DNA of 64,000 nucleotides from Neisseria wadsworthii 9715 (GCF_000227765.1 NZ_JH165159.1:1803894-1867893); one strand, 5' to 3'; counted from the stretch's first letter, positions 8,931-18,849 are shown. Notes: generated from the letters alone by a model not told the origin. A program made the numbers and translations.

Positions 8931-10385
8931 TTAAACACCAGCAGGCATCTTAATATGCCAATCGCTTTCCAACTGCATCTGATGCGCCACGCCCAGCAAT
9001 TTCGCTTCGGCAAAGTAATTGCCAATCAATTGCACGCCAATCGGCAGGCCCTCTGAAGAGAAGCCTGCGGGCAGGGTCATGGCGGGGAGGCCGGCGAGGT
9101 TGACGGCGATGGTGTAGATGTCGCTCAGATACATTTGCACGGGGTCGTTGATGTCGCTACCCAGTTTAGGTGCGGCGGTCGGTGCGGTTGGTGCAAGGAT
9201 GATGTCGCATTGCTGTAAGGCCGTCTGAAAATCGTTGGCGACCAGGCGGCGCAGTTTTTGGGCTTTCAGGTAGTAGGCGTCGTAATAGCCGTGGCTGAGT
9301 ACATAGGTGCCGATCATGATGCGGCGTTTGACTTCGCTGCCGAAGCCTTCGGCTCGGGTGTTGCTGTACAGCTCTTCCAAGTTGCCGAACTGCTCGGCGC
9401 GGTGGCCGTAGCGCACGCCGTCGTAGCGCGATAGGTTGGTGCTGGCTTCGGCGGAGGCAAGCACGTAGTAAGCGGGGATGGAAAGCTCGGTTTGCGGCAG
9501 GCTCACTTCTACCATTTCCGCGCCTTGTGCTTTTAATAGGTCAATGGCCGTCTGAACGGTTTTTTGTACGTCTGCGCTCATGCCTTCGCCGAAATATTCT
9601 TTGGGCAGGCCGACTTTCAAGCCTTTGAGGGGTTGGTTCAGATCGCGGGTGTAGTCTTCTTTGGCGCGTTCCAAGCTGGTGGAATCGCGTTCGTCAAAGC
9701 TTGCCATGGCGTTGAGCAGAATGGCGCAATCTTCGGCGGTTTGCGCCATCGGGCCGGCTTGGTCGAAGCTGGAGGCGTAAGCCACCATGCCGAAACGGGA
9801 AACGACGCCGTAAGTGGGTTTCAGGCCGGTGATGCCGCAATGTGAGGCGGGTTGGCGTATGGAGCCGCCAGTGTCGGAGCCTAAAGCTGCCGGTGCCAAA
9901 CGGGCCGCTACCACGGCTGCGGAACCGCCGGAAGAGCCGCCGGGCACGTTTTCTAAATTCCACGGGTTTTGGGTGGCGCCGTAGAACGAAGTTTCGTTGG
10001 TCGAACCCATGGCAAATTCGTCCATATTGGTACGGCCGAGGGTTACCATGCCTTCGTTAAGCAGGTTTTGCACCACTGTGGCGGTGTAGGGGGAAATGAA
10101 GTTGTCGAGCATTTTGCTGGAGCAGGCACTTTTCCAGCCTTTTTGGCAGAAGATGTCTTTGTAAGCAATCGGTACGCCGGTGAGAATGCCTGCGTTGCCG
10201 GCGGCGATGCGCTCGTCTGCGGCTTTGGCTTCGGCGAGGGTGAGGTCTTGGTCTAAAGTGATGTAGCCGTTGATGGCGGGGTTTCGGGCATCAATGGCAT
10301 TCAGGTATTCTTGCGCCAGCTCGGTGGCGGAGATTTTTTTGCTGTGCAGCAGTTCGCTGGCTTGTTTTAAGGTGTATTGGGTCAT
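8931..10385 (-). CDS. gatA: Glu-tRNA(Gln)/Asp-tRNA(Asn) amidotransferase subunit A
   Basis: GatA is the amidase subunit that releases ammonia from glutamine for GatB. The amidase-signature catalytic Ser-cisSer-Lys set is visible: Lys in PIAYKDIF, cis-Ser in GGSSGGSAA, and the nucleophile in [13 protein letters not shown]. Length 484 is normal. Two canonical uptake sequences (9218-9229 and 9547-9556) and no resident-dialect copy occur inside the gene, unlike nearly all neighbours. That suggests this stretch was replaced by recombination with DNA from another neisserial lineage together with the adjoining R-M genes. Confidence 0.96.
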   Translation of the reverse strand: MTQYTLKQASELLHSKKISATELAQEYLNAIDARNPAINGYITLDQDLTLAEAKAADERIAAGNAGILTGVPIAYKDIFCQKGWKSACSSKMLDNFISPYTATVVQNLLNEGMVTLGRTNMDEFAMGSTNETSFYGATQNPWNLENVPGGSSGGSAAVVAARLAPAALGSDTGGSIRQPASHCGITGLKPTYGVVSRFGMVAYASSFDQAGPMAQTAEDCAILLNAMASFDERDSTSLERAKEDYTRDLNQPLKGLKVGLPKEYFGEGMSADVQKTVQTAIDLLKAQGAEMVEVSLPQTELSIPAYYVLASAEASTNLSRYDGVRYGHRAEQFGNLEELYSNTRAEGFGSEVKRRIMIGTYVLSHGYYDAYYLKAQKLRRLVANDFQTALQQCDIILAPTAPTAAPKLGSDINDPVQMYLSDIYTIAVNLAGLPAMTLPAGFSSEGLPIGVQLIGNYFAEAKLLGVAHQMQLESDWHIKMPAGV

Positions 10386-10423
10386 GGGTATCTGCTTGTC
10401 TTGTGTCAGATGTATTTAAAACC

Positions 10424-10471
10424 TTTTCAGACAGGCATATTCCATAGAGTTTGCGAATGCCTGTCTGAAAA
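10424..10471 (-). terminator. Inverted TG-wadDUS pair between gatC and gatA
   Basis: Fifteen-base arms of the resident uptake sequence face each other across an 18-base loop, in the 100-base gap of the gatC-gatA operon. It could attenuate read-through from gatC into gatA. Confidence 0.65.
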
Positions 10472-10485
10472 GCATTTATCTTACT

Positions 10486-10776
10486 TTACTCTTCAATCAC
10501 TTGCGGCACGATATACAAGCGGTTGCGCACTTCCGGGGCAACGGCCTGATACTCTGCTGCGTGATCGGTTTCGGTAACCGTATCTTCGCGCAGTCGCAAA
10601 GCCACTTCGTGAGGATGAGCCATTGGTTCTACGCCTTCAGTGTCAACAGTTTGCATTTTTTCAACCATGGCGAAGATATCGTTTAATTCTTGCAGATTTT
10701 GCGCTTTTTCTTCTTCTGAGAGGCTTAGGCGTGAAAGTTTGGCTATTTTTTCCACATCAGCTAATGTCAAGGCCAT
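10486..10776 (-). CDS. gatC: Glu-tRNA(Gln)/Asp-tRNA(Asn) amidotransferase subunit C
   Basis: The 96-residue chaperone-like subunit wraps between GatA and GatB. The N-terminal VEKIAKLSRLSLSEEE helix pair and the central EGVEPMAHPHEVALRLRED motif are typical of GatC. It is the first gene of the gat operon on the minus strand, transcribed divergently from mreB, with which it shares a 240-base intergenic region. That region shows no feature I can name apart from one resident-dialect uptake sequence before mreB. Confidence 0.95.
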   Translation of the reverse strand: MALTLADVEKIAKLSRLSLSEEEKAQNLQELNDIFAMVEKMQTVDTEGVEPMAHPHEVALRLREDTVTETDHAAEYQAVAPEVRNRLYIVPQVIEE

Positions 10777-11016
10777 TTAAAGTAAATCCTTAAAAATAAT
10801 AATTAGCAAAATTACCTTCAGTGAGGTATTATTCAGCATAATACGTTTTAACCACGGCACCCTAACTGAATCGGGCACGTGAATTGCGGATTATAAACGA
10901 AAACCAGTCGTCCGGCATGGTGTTTTTCAGACAGGCATCACATGTTAAAACCTGTCAAAACGCCATGCCTTATCATGTTTTTAATATATAACCTCAAGAT
11001 AGACAAAAGGCTTTTC

Positions 11017-12045
11017 ATGTTTGGCTTTTTCAACCGTTTTTTGTCCCACGACCTGGCTATCGATCTGGGTACGGCCAATACGCTTATCTATGCCAAAGAC
11101 AAAGGCGTGATACTCAACGAACCCTCTATTATCTCGGTTCAGGAAAATGAGCATCACCAAGAATCCACCATTGCCATCGGCACCGAAGCGAAGAAAATGC
11201 TGGGCCGCACACCTGCGTCCATCCGCGTTGTTCGCCCGATGAAAGACGGCGTAATTGCCGACTTTGAACTTACCGGAAAAATGCTCAAACATTTCATCCG
11301 TAAAGCCACGGAAGGCCGCCCTTCCCGCGTTGTCATCTGTGTGCCTTACGGGGCTACCCAAGTGGAACGCAAAACCATTGCTGAATCTGCCAAAGCTGCA
11401 GGCGCGTCGGATGTGTTTTTGATTGAAGAGCCTATGGCTGCCGCTCTAGGCGCAGGCCTGCCTGTAAACGAAGCCGCCGGCTGCATGATTGTCGATATCG
11501 GCGGCGGCACAACCGAAATCGGCATTTTGGCTATGAACGAAGTGGTTTATGCCAACTCGATCCGCACCGCAGGCAACGCTTTTGATGAAGCCATCACTCT
11601 ATATGCGCGGCGCGAATTCGGCGTCATCATCGGAGACGTTACTGCGGAAAACATCAAACAAACCATCGGAACCGCCTATCCTGTTGAAAATGTGGAAAGT
11701 ATGATTATTACCGGACGCAGCATTTCCAGAGGTACGCCCCGCACATTTTCTATCAATTCGAATGAAGTGTTTGAAGCGCTCAAAGACCCGCTAAACAGAA
11801 TCATTCAAGCCATTATCACCTCTCTTGAGCTGACTCCCCCCGAGCTTGCCTCAGACATCATCAGCCGCGGGCTGGTATTGGCCGGAGGCGGCGCGCTCTT
11901 GAGCAATATGGATCGTTTATTGTCAGAAGCTACCGGCTTGCCGGTAATAATTGCAGAAAATCCTTTATGTTGCGTAGCACGTGGAACAGGCTACGCATTG
12001 GATTTAATCGGAACCCAACATCCGATTTTGTCACAAATCCCTTAA
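11017..12045 (+). CDS. mreB: Rod shape-determining actin MreB
   Basis: MreB polymerises under the inner membrane and directs the lateral-wall elongasome. The phosphate-1 loop SHDLAIDLGTANTLIY, the phosphate-2 segment MIVDIGGGTTEIGI and the adenosine motif GLVLAGGGALLSNMD are all intact, and the length (342) is normal. I start at ATG 11017 (MFGFFNRFLSHDL), with AAGG upstream, rejecting a longer in-frame extension. It opens the mreBCD-mrdA-rodA operon. Coccoid neisseriae such as N. meningitidis lack this gene, so its presence is informative about cell shape. Confidence 0.97.
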   Translation: MFGFFNRFLSHDLAIDLGTANTLIYAKDKGVILNEPSIISVQENEHHQESTIAIGTEAKKMLGRTPASIRVVRPMKDGVIADFELTGKMLKHFIRKATEGRPSRVVICVPYGATQVERKTIAESAKAAGASDVFLIEEPMAAALGAGLPVNEAAGCMIVDIGGGTTEIGILAMNEVVYANSIRTAGNAFDEAITLYARREFGVIIGDVTAENIKQTIGTAYPVENVESMIITGRSISRGTPRTFSINSNEVFEALKDPLNRIIQAIITSLELTPPELASDIISRGLVLAGGGALLSNMDRLLSEATGLPVIIAENPLCCVARGTGYALDLIGTQHPILSQIP

Positions 12046-12066
12046 TAAAAAATTTTGTTATACATC

Positions 12067-12921
12067 ATGGCAAAACCGTCTTTCAGCTTCGACCGCCCCA
12101 AGCGCGTGCCCGTTGGCAAGTTTTTCACACTCTGCCTGACCAGCATCGCGCTTTTGATGCTGGATCAAAAGTTTGAAGCGGTACAGCATGTTCGCAGCAT
12201 TGCAGCTTCTTTCACTTTCCCCTTGCAATGGATTGCAGCCAAGCCTGTTGAGCTATATGAACACATCAGCCTGTTGGCTCGCTCACAAGCCGAATTAAAA
12301 AGCCAAAACCAAACTTTGCAAACAGAAAATATCAAATTGCAGATAGCTTCACATAGAAACGAAGCATTGGAAAAAGAATTAGGCGAATTGAAAAGCGTTT
12401 TGAATTTAAAGCAGATTAACTTTACTGATTCAGTGGCCGCCGAAGTGGTATCAAACGGCAGCAATCCTTTCTCCGACCTGTTGGTCATCGACAAAGGCAG
12501 CGAAAGCGGTATCCGTGCAGGAGATGCCGTGATTGACCGCAATGGCTTAGTAGGCCAAATCACACAAGCGCGCCGCTACAGCGCCGATTTGCGCCTGATC
12601 TCTGCTAATGAATTGCTTGTGCCCGTAGCCGTGGCGCGCACAGGTGTGCGCAGCCTGACTTTTGGTGACGGCAACCGCATTTCCCTCCGCTATTTTCCCA
12701 CTGATGCCGATCTAAAAGCCGGCGACATATTGCTCACTTCCGGCATCGACAGTGTTTATCCTGGCGGTATTCCCGTGGCTCGGGTAAAAGAAGCTTCGAA
12801 AGCTTCAGGAACACCTTACTACCAAACAAAACTTGAAGCATCTTCCGGTTTGCAATCCAGCAAATATCTTTTGGTTTTATCTCAAAAACCGGCAGCTTCC
12901 ACCGCAACTGACCAACCATGA
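12067..12921 (+). CDS. mreC: Rod shape-determining protein MreC
   Basis: MreC is a bitopic elongasome scaffold. A short cytoplasmic arm (KPSFSFDRPKRVP) precedes a membrane helix at about residues 15-35. A coiled coil with heptads around LARSQAELKSQNQTLQTENIKLQ follows, then the beta-barrel domain containing VIDKGSESGIRAGDAVI. ATG at 12067 follows mreB by 21 bases. The end overlaps mreD by four bases (ATGA), showing translational coupling. Confidence 0.95.
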   Translation: MAKPSFSFDRPKRVPVGKFFTLCLTSIALLMLDQKFEAVQHVRSIAASFTFPLQWIAAKPVELYEHISLLARSQAELKSQNQTLQTENIKLQIASHRNEALEKELGELKSVLNLKQINFTDSVAAEVVSNGSNPFSDLLVIDKGSESGIRAGDAVIDRNGLVGQITQARRYSADLRLISANELLVPVAVARTGVRSLTFGDGNRISLRYFPTDADLKAGDILLTSGIDSVYPGGIPVARVKEASKASGTPYYQTKLEASSGLQSSKYLLVLSQKPAASTATDQP

Positions 12922-13415
12922 GTAATCTCAGTCTTTCCCAAACCCGCCTGCCGATTGTACCTGTTGTTTTAACATTAGCAGGGGCATTATTGCTGGATTT
13001 TATACCGCTTCCTGCCGATATTTTTTTCTGGCTGCCCAAATTCAGCGCCTTAGTGTTGATTTTTCTTGCGCTTTACCGCCCGCAAACATTCGGCCTGTTT
13101 ACCGCTTTTTTAATCGGGCTCGCTGTTGATGCCGGCACAGCCACGCCGCTGGGGCAATATGCTCTAGCCTACGTTACGGGCATTTTTTTGCTTCAACTTC
13201 CAGGCTTTATGAGCAGACTTAATACACCCGCGCGGCAGCTTATCGGCGTACTGGTTGTCTTGTTGCTTATCCACGTATTGTTACTGTTTATCCATGCAGT
13301 CAATCAACGGCAATTGGTTCACTTAGAAAGTATGCTCGCAGCATTAAGCGGCATGTTGCTTTGGCCTTTAATTGATAAGATTTTGAAATATTTCTTTAAC
13401 CGCTTCACAAAATGA
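12918..13415 (+). CDS. mreD: Rod shape-determining membrane protein MreD
   Basis: The 165-residue protein is mostly hydrophobic with five or six predicted membrane helices, which fits MreD of the elongation complex. Recognition rests on its place between mreC and mrdA, and on segments such as PLPADIFFWLPKFSALVLIFLALYRP and IGLAVDAGTATPLGQYAL. It overlaps both neighbours by four bases. Confidence 0.93.
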   Translation: MSNLSLSQTRLPIVPVVLTLAGALLLDFIPLPADIFFWLPKFSALVLIFLALYRPQTFGLFTAFLIGLAVDAGTATPLGQYALAYVTGIFLLQLPGFMSRLNTPARQLIGVLVVLLLIHVLLLFIHAVNQRQLVHLESMLAALSGMLLWPLIDKILKYFFNRFTK

Positions 13416-15448
13416 AAGAAACAGCTACCCAACAGGCAACTGAAACACGCATGCCCAATAAAGACTTCAACCGCCGCTTGGGGGTTGCTTTTTGCGTTAT
13501 TGTTCTTTCATTTTGCATACTGGCAGCCAATTTCTTTTATCTTCAAATATTTAAGCACGAAGAATATTCGGTTCAAGCAGCTTCCAACCGTATTTCCCTG
13601 ATTCCCACCCCGCCTGTACGTGGTGAAATCGTGGATGCCAACGGTGTGGTTCTGGCACGCAATTATCCCGTGTTTTCTCTGGAACTCAGTCCCAAAACCA
13701 TTGGCAACAAACACATTGATGCCACTATCGAAGCGTTGAAATCCTATGTTGATATTACTGAAGCCGATTTAACCCGCTTCAAGAAATTCCGCTCCGAATT
13801 CCGTTCGTATGAAAAAGTGCCGCTCAAGCTTAGATTATCTATAGATGAAGCTTCGCGCCTGGCTCCACACCTTTCACAGTTTCAAGGAGTGGAAATCAAT
13901 ACCCGTACATTCCGCGAATATCCTTACGGCGCGCTCACAGCCCATTTCTTGGGCTACATCGGCCGCATCAGCGACCGAGACCAGGAAAAGCTCAATGAAA
14001 ACAACCGCCGCGCACTTTATCGAGGCAGCACGCACATCGGCAAAACAGGCTTGGAAAATTATTATGAAAACCAGCTTCACGGTGCGCCCGGTTACCAACG
14101 TGTAGAAAAAGATGCCCACGGCAATATCGTGCGCGTTTTAAACAATGAGGAACCTAAAAACGGCCTCACCCTCAAACTGGCCATGGATATCCGCTTGCAG
14201 CAAGAAGTTGACCGCATTTTTTCAGACAGGCGTGGTGCAGCCATTGCCATCGACCCGCAAACCGGCGGCGTGTTGGCTTTCGTATCCAAACCTTCTTTCG
14301 ACCCCAACCTGTTTATCGACGGCATTGATTCAACCACATGGAAAGAGTTGAATGAAGACTGGCGACGCCCGCTGCTAAACCGGGTTACACAAGGCCTCTA
14401 TCCCCCGGGTTCGACCTTCAAACCCTTCATGGGCATGGCTTTGCTTGAGAGCGGAAAAATCACGCAAACAACCGTCATCCCCGCGCCCGGAGCGTGGAGT
14501 ATTCCGGGCAGCCGCCACGTGTTCCGCGATTCCGTGCGCAGAGGGCATGGCTCTGCCAATTTAAGCAAGGCCATCCAAGTTTCATCCGACACTTTTTTCT
14601 ACCGACTGGGTTATGAAGCGGGCATTGAAAAATTGGGCAAATACTTGGCAGAATTCGGTTTCGGCCAGCAAACCGGCATCGATATTCCTAATGAATACCG
14701 CGGCATTCTGCCCTCCCCTGAATGGAAGGAAAAACGCTTCGCCAAACTGCCTGCCACTGAACGGAAATGGAGACCCGGAGAAATGGTGTCGGTCAGCATC
14801 GGCCAAGGTTATAACGCCTATACGCCATTGCAGCTGGCGCATGCCACAGCTTCATTAGCCAATAACGGTAAAGTGTTCCGCCCTCATCTGGTCAAAGAAA
14901 TTCTGGATTATGCCAACAAAGAAAAATTTGTGATTGAGCCGCAGGCGAGCAGACAGATTCCGTTTAAGCAGGAAAACTTTGAATATGTGAAACAGGCCAT
15001 GCAAAAGGTAACACGTCCTGGCGGCACCGCTTGGCGCATCGGCGGCGCACCTTATCCGCTCGCCGGGAAAACAGGTACTGCACAAGTTGTGCAAATCAAA
15101 CAAGGAGCACGCTACAATGCCGCCACTTTGCGCGAACAACACCGCGACCATGCATGGTTTATTGCATTTGCGCCGATAGAAAACCCTAAAATCGCCGTTG
15201 CCTTGATTTTGGAAAACGGCGGCTGGGGCGCGCACGCCGCGCCTTTAGTACGCCGTTTGATGGATTATTATCTTTTGAATCTTAATGGCTTGGGCAATCA
15301 AACGGCTATCGAAACAGCTGCAGCCAATCAGCCTCCGGCATCTGCACCGGCTCTCAACGGCCAAGCAAAAACAACACCGCTGACACCACTGCCCGGTTTT
15401 CAGACAGGCATTTTTCCCGAAGACAATCCGGGATCAACATTACCATGA
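13412..15448 (+). CDS. mrdA: Penicillin-binding protein 2 (elongation-specific transpeptidase)
   Basis: This class B PBP cross-links lateral-wall peptidoglycan with RodA. One membrane helix lies near residues 25-45. The pedestal domain starts with TPPVRGEIVDANG. The transpeptidase motifs are STFK (about residue 334), SSD (about 391) and KTG (about 553). The 678-residue length fits. The C-terminus contains an in-frame resident uptake sequence that encodes FQTGIF, so the last 20 residues partly reflect uptake-sequence placement. It overlaps mreD and rodA by four bases each. Confidence 0.95.
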   Translation: MKETATQQATETRMPNKDFNRRLGVAFCVIVLSFCILAANFFYLQIFKHEEYSVQAASNRISLIPTPPVRGEIVDANGVVLARNYPVFSLELSPKTIGNKHIDATIEALKSYVDITEADLTRFKKFRSEFRSYEKVPLKLRLSIDEASRLAPHLSQFQGVEINTRTFREYPYGALTAHFLGYIGRISDRDQEKLNENNRRALYRGSTHIGKTGLENYYENQLHGAPGYQRVEKDAHGNIVRVLNNEEPKNGLTLKLAMDIRLQQEVDRIFSDRRGAAIAIDPQTGGVLAFVSKPSFDPNLFIDGIDSTTWKELNEDWRRPLLNRVTQGLYPPGSTFKPFMGMALLESGKITQTTVIPAPGAWSIPGSRHVFRDSVRRGHGSANLSKAIQVSSDTFFYRLGYEAGIEKLGKYLAEFGFGQQTGIDIPNEYRGILPSPEWKEKRFAKLPATERKWRPGEMVSVSIGQGYNAYTPLQLAHATASLANNGKVFRPHLVKEILDYANKEKFVIEPQASRQIPFKQENFEYVKQAMQKVTRPGGTAWRIGGAPYPLAGKTGTAQVVQIKQGARYNAATLREQHRDHAWFIAFAPIENPKIAVALILENGGWGAHAAPLVRRLMDYYLLNLNGLGNQTAIETAAANQPPASAPALNGQAKTTPLTPLPGFQTGIFPEDNPGSTLP

Positions 15449-16617
15449 ATAAAGCAAAATCAACCCCGGAATTGCAGAATAAGCTGCAAAAAGCATTACA
15501 CTTCATTTGGCAGCCGCTAGATGCCTGGCTGCTGTATGCCATGCTCGCCATTTATATTATGAGCATGTTTCTACTTTATTCTGCCGACGGTCAGACCTTC
15601 GGCCAGCTTGAAAACAAAACAGTGCATACCGTTATCGGTTTTATCCTGCTTTGGATCATAGCCTGGCAACAGCCTAAAACCTTGTCGAAGTTTGCTTTAC
15701 CGATTTATATCACCGGGGTGCTGATGCTGGTGGGTGTGGAACTCTTCGGCATTACCGTAAACGGCTCCACCCGTTGGCTTGATTTGGGTTTTACCCGCAT
15801 ACAGCCTTCCGAAATCATGAAAATCGGCCTCCCTATGACCATTGCATGGTTTTTGCAGCATTATGAAGATAGATTGCGCTGGTTTCATTATTTAGCCGCC
15901 CTTCTGATCACAGCCATACCTGTTACACTGATTCTCAAACAACCGGATTTAGGTACCGCCGTTTTAATTATGGCCTCGGGCGTATTCGTAATTTTCTTCG
16001 CCGGCCTGCCCTGGAAAATCATCTTACTGGCGCTTGCCGGTTTTGCCGCATCACTCCCATTAATTTGGAATTACGGCTTACATGACTACCAGCGTACCCG
16101 GATTCTAACGCTGCTTGACCCAACCAAAGACCCGCTCGGTGCCGGCTACCATATATTGCAATCCATGATTGCCATCGGTTCCGGCGGCATATGGGGAAAA
16201 GGCTGGCTAAACGGTTCACAAACCCATCTCGACTACATCCCCGAAGCCACCACCGATTTTATTTTAGCGGCTTACGGCGAAGAATTCGGTTTGGTCGGTA
16301 ATTTGCTACTGCTGTTGGTTTATCTGCTGATACTTGGCCGCGGGCTTTATATTGCCGCACAAGCAGATTCACTTTACAGCCGCACATTGGCAGCAGCGCT
16401 GACGATGACATTTTTTTGCTACGCCTTTGTCAATATGGGCATGGTTAGCGGCATTCTGCCCGTAGTTGGAGTACCGCTGCCTTTGGTGAGTTACGGCGGC
16501 ACCGCCACTCTTTCTGTCATGATCATTCTGGCGATTCTGATGGGTATTTCTAAAGAATGCAAAGATCAGGCTCGAAGCCAAACTGAAAACAATAAGGAAC
16601 AATTTAGGAATCATTAA
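15445..16617 (+). CDS. rodA: Peptidoglycan glycosyltransferase RodA (SEDS)
   Basis: RodA polymerises lipid II for lateral-wall growth with PBP2. About ten membrane helices are predicted. SEDS signatures are present: GSTRWLDLGFTRIQPSEIMK, LKQPDLGTA, the HILQSMIAIGSGGIWGKG stretch and VGVPLPLVSYGGTA near the end. The 390-residue length is normal. It is the last morphogenesis gene of the operon, followed by a MarC-family gene two bases downstream. Confidence 0.95.
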   Translation: MNKAKSTPELQNKLQKALHFIWQPLDAWLLYAMLAIYIMSMFLLYSADGQTFGQLENKTVHTVIGFILLWIIAWQQPKTLSKFALPIYITGVLMLVGVELFGITVNGSTRWLDLGFTRIQPSEIMKIGLPMTIAWFLQHYEDRLRWFHYLAALLITAIPVTLILKQPDLGTAVLIMASGVFVIFFAGLPWKIILLALAGFAASLPLIWNYGLHDYQRTRILTLLDPTKDPLGAGYHILQSMIAIGSGGIWGKGWLNGSQTHLDYIPEATTDFILAAYGEEFGLVGNLLLLLVYLLILGRGLYIAAQADSLYSRTLAAALTMTFFCYAFVNMGMVSGILPVVGVPLPLVSYGGTATLSVMIILAILMGISKECKDQARSQTENNKEQFRNH

Positions 16618-16619
16618 AA

Positions 16620-17279
16620 ATGGGCATGGAAATCGGCAAACTCATACTCGCCTTTATGGTTTTGATTAACCCGTTCAGCGCACTGGCGATTTTTCTCGAC
16701 CTCACCCGCAATAACAGTACACGAGAGCGGAAAAAAGTGGCGCAAATTGCCTCACTGAGCGTGTTTATCGTGATTGCAGTATTCGCTTTTTCAGGCAACT
16801 GGATTCTGCGTCTTTTCGGCATCAGCACAGGTGCTTTCCAAGTGGGTGGCGGGCTTTTGGTCTTTTTAATCGCCATTTCCATGATGAGCGCCGGCAGTAA
16901 CCCGGCCAAACCGGAAATCGGTGTAGAAGAAAGCAATGAAATTACCGTCAAACCCAAGCACCCCACCCAAAGCGCCGCCTCGGTTGCCGTGGTGCCGCTG
17001 GCAATCCCCATGATGATTGGCCCCGGCGGCATCTCTACCGTAGTGATTTACGCCTCGGCAGCAAAAAGCCTGCACGACACTTTGTTTATCGTTGCGGCCG
17101 GCGCGATTATCAGTATTATCTGTTTCATTACCCTGCTGGCCGCCAGCAAAATCAGTAACGTGTTAGGAGAAACCGGTTTAACCATTCTCAACCGTATCAT
17201 GGGCATGCTGCTGGCCGCGGTGTCTGTGGAAATTGTGGTGGCGGGTTTGAAAGGCTTGTTTCCCCAGCTTGCCGGATAA
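16620..17279 (+). CDS. MarC-family integral membrane protein
   Basis: The 219-residue protein has about six membrane helices. The family markers are an N-terminal LINPFSALAIFLDLT stretch and the central VPLAIPMMIGPGGISTVV. MarC/YchE proteins were once linked to multiple antibiotic resistance, but no transport substrate is established. It begins two bases after rodA and probably rides on the same transcript, though a link to cell shape is only positional. A start two codons later (the second Met) is possible. Confidence 0.85.
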   Translation: MGMEIGKLILAFMVLINPFSALAIFLDLTRNNSTRERKKVAQIASLSVFIVIAVFAFSGNWILRLFGISTGAFQVGGGLLVFLIAISMMSAGSNPAKPEIGVEESNEITVKPKHPTQSAASVAVVPLAIPMMIGPGGISTVVIYASAAKSLHDTLFIVAAGAIISIICFITLLAASKISNVLGETGLTILNRIMGMLLAAVSVEIVVAGLKGLFPQLAG

Positions 17280-17311
17280 GCTTTAGGGAAATCCCGGAAA
17301 CCGTCACAATA

Positions 17312-17342
17312 ATGCCTGTCTGAAAAAGTTTCAGACAGGCAT
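17312..17342. terminator. Inverted TG-wadDUS pair between convergent MarC-family gene and trkH
   Basis: The arms AATGCCTGTCTGAAA and the complement are separated by only a couple of bases. They sit between two convergent genes and can terminate both. Confidence 0.85.
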
Positions 17343-17372
17343 CTATCTAAATTAATCCTACCGCAAGCAAAC

Positions 17373-18836
17373 TTATTTCTTCCAATAAGCCGGTGTAAAC
17401 AAAATAAACACGGTAAAAATTTCCAAACGCCCGAGCAGCATCACAATGCAGCACAGCCACTTCTGCACCACGGTTAAATCCGCATAATTGTGCGCGGGGC
17501 CCACGCTGCCCAAACCCGGGCCGGCATTGGTGATGCAGGCAATGGTTGCGGTAAACGCAGTGATAAAGTCTAATCCGGCAACCATTTGCGCAAATGTGAA
17601 GAAAATCACCGTCATGAAATAAACAAAAATAAACGCCATCACGGCCAGCGCCGTTCGCTCGGAAATCAGGCGTTTGTTCACTTTTACTGTGCGCACTGCA
17701 TTCGGGTGCAGCAGCAGCAGCATTTCGCGCAGGCTGAATTTCGCCAGAGCAACCACGCGCGCCATCTTTACACCGCCGCCCATAGAGCCGGTGTTGGCCA
17801 GAATATTGGAGAGGAAAAACATCCAAAGTGATACGATTAGCGGCCATTTGGCAAAATCATAATTGGCATAACCATTGGCCAGACCGATAGAAACAAAGTT
17901 AAAGCTAACGAAGCGAAGTGCTTCTTCAAAGCTCGCATAGTAATTTTTGTACCACAAATACAGGCTCGATGCGATGATGCTTACGGCCATCAACACCAGC
18001 ATGACCCGGCTTTCTTGGTTACTCCAATAACTTTTAAGCGAACGCTCTCGCACCACGGCAAAATGGCAGGCAAAATTAATGCCGCCCAAAATGGTTACTA
18101 CGATCAACACGCTTTCAATGACCACCGAATTAAAATAAGCAATGCTGCTATCGTGTGTAGAAAAACCGCCCAAAGACGTGGCAGATAAAGCGTGGCACAG
18201 CGCGTCAAACCAGCTCATGCCCGCCCAACGCAATGCAAAAAAAGCGGAAACGGTAATCACGGAATACGAAATCCACAATTTTTTCGCCACTTGCGAAATG
18301 CGCGGTGCCATTTTACTGTCTTTGTCTATGCCCGGAATCTCGGCTTTAAAAAGCTGTGTTCCCCCCAAACCCAACATGGGCAATACGGCCACAGCCAACA
18401 CGATAATCCCCATCCCGCCCAACCAATTGAGCATATGGCGCCAGAAATTCAAAGTGGGAGCCAGCGTATCCAAGCTAGAGATAACGGTTGCGCCGGTGGT
18501 GGTGAGGCCGGACATGGCTTCGAAAAAAGCTTCGTTATAGCTCATGCCTGGCAGGTAAAGATAAAAAGGGACGGCGGAAATGGCTGCAAATCCGAGCCAA
18601 AGCATCACCACCAATGTAAAGCCGTCACGCGGGCGCAATTCACGCTGGAAATTCAACGTTGCCATCCAAGCAAGCGCCGAACCGATAAGCGTAACAAATG
18701 CGGTTTTGGCGAAAGCGGAGAAAGTGCCGTCCACATAAAAATAGGAAAACAGCGTGGGTATCATCAAAATCAGCGAGTAAAACACGCCGAGTTTCGACAA
18801 CACATGGATAATGGGTAAAATTTTGCGGTTTTGCAT
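17373..18836 (-). CDS. trkH: Trk potassium uptake channel TrkH
   Basis: TrkH forms the membrane pore of the Trk K+ uptake system, gated by cytoplasmic TrkA. The four pore loops are visible: EAMSGLTTTGATV, ATSLGGFSTHD, NTGSMGGGVKMAR and ITNAGPGLGSVGP. Length 487 with about ten membrane helices fits the family. It lies downstream of trkA on the same strand, separated by 89 bases containing three uptake sequences, so a common transcript is plausible but may be attenuated. Confidence 0.95.
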   Translation of the reverse strand: MQNRKILPIIHVLSKLGVFYSLILMIPTLFSYFYVDGTFSAFAKTAFVTLIGSALAWMATLNFQRELRPRDGFTLVVMLWLGFAAISAVPFYLYLPGMSYNEAFFEAMSGLTTTGATVISSLDTLAPTLNFWRHMLNWLGGMGIIVLAVAVLPMLGLGGTQLFKAEIPGIDKDSKMAPRISQVAKKLWISYSVITVSAFFALRWAGMSWFDALCHALSATSLGGFSTHDSSIAYFNSVVIESVLIVVTILGGINFACHFAVVRERSLKSYWSNQESRVMLVLMAVSIIASSLYLWYKNYYASFEEALRFVSFNFVSIGLANGYANYDFAKWPLIVSLWMFFLSNILANTGSMGGGVKMARVVALAKFSLREMLLLLHPNAVRTVKVNKRLISERTALAVMAFIFVYFMTVIFFTFAQMVAGLDFITAFTATIACITNAGPGLGSVGPAHNYADLTVVQKWLCCIVMLLGRLEIFTVFILFTPAYWKK

Positions 18837-18849
18837 GGTGGTTGGTGTG

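Noticed and set aside
12734..13039. Antisense frames over mreC/mreD
   Set aside because: The plus-strand genes are coupled by ATGA and carry family motifs; the antisense frames do not.
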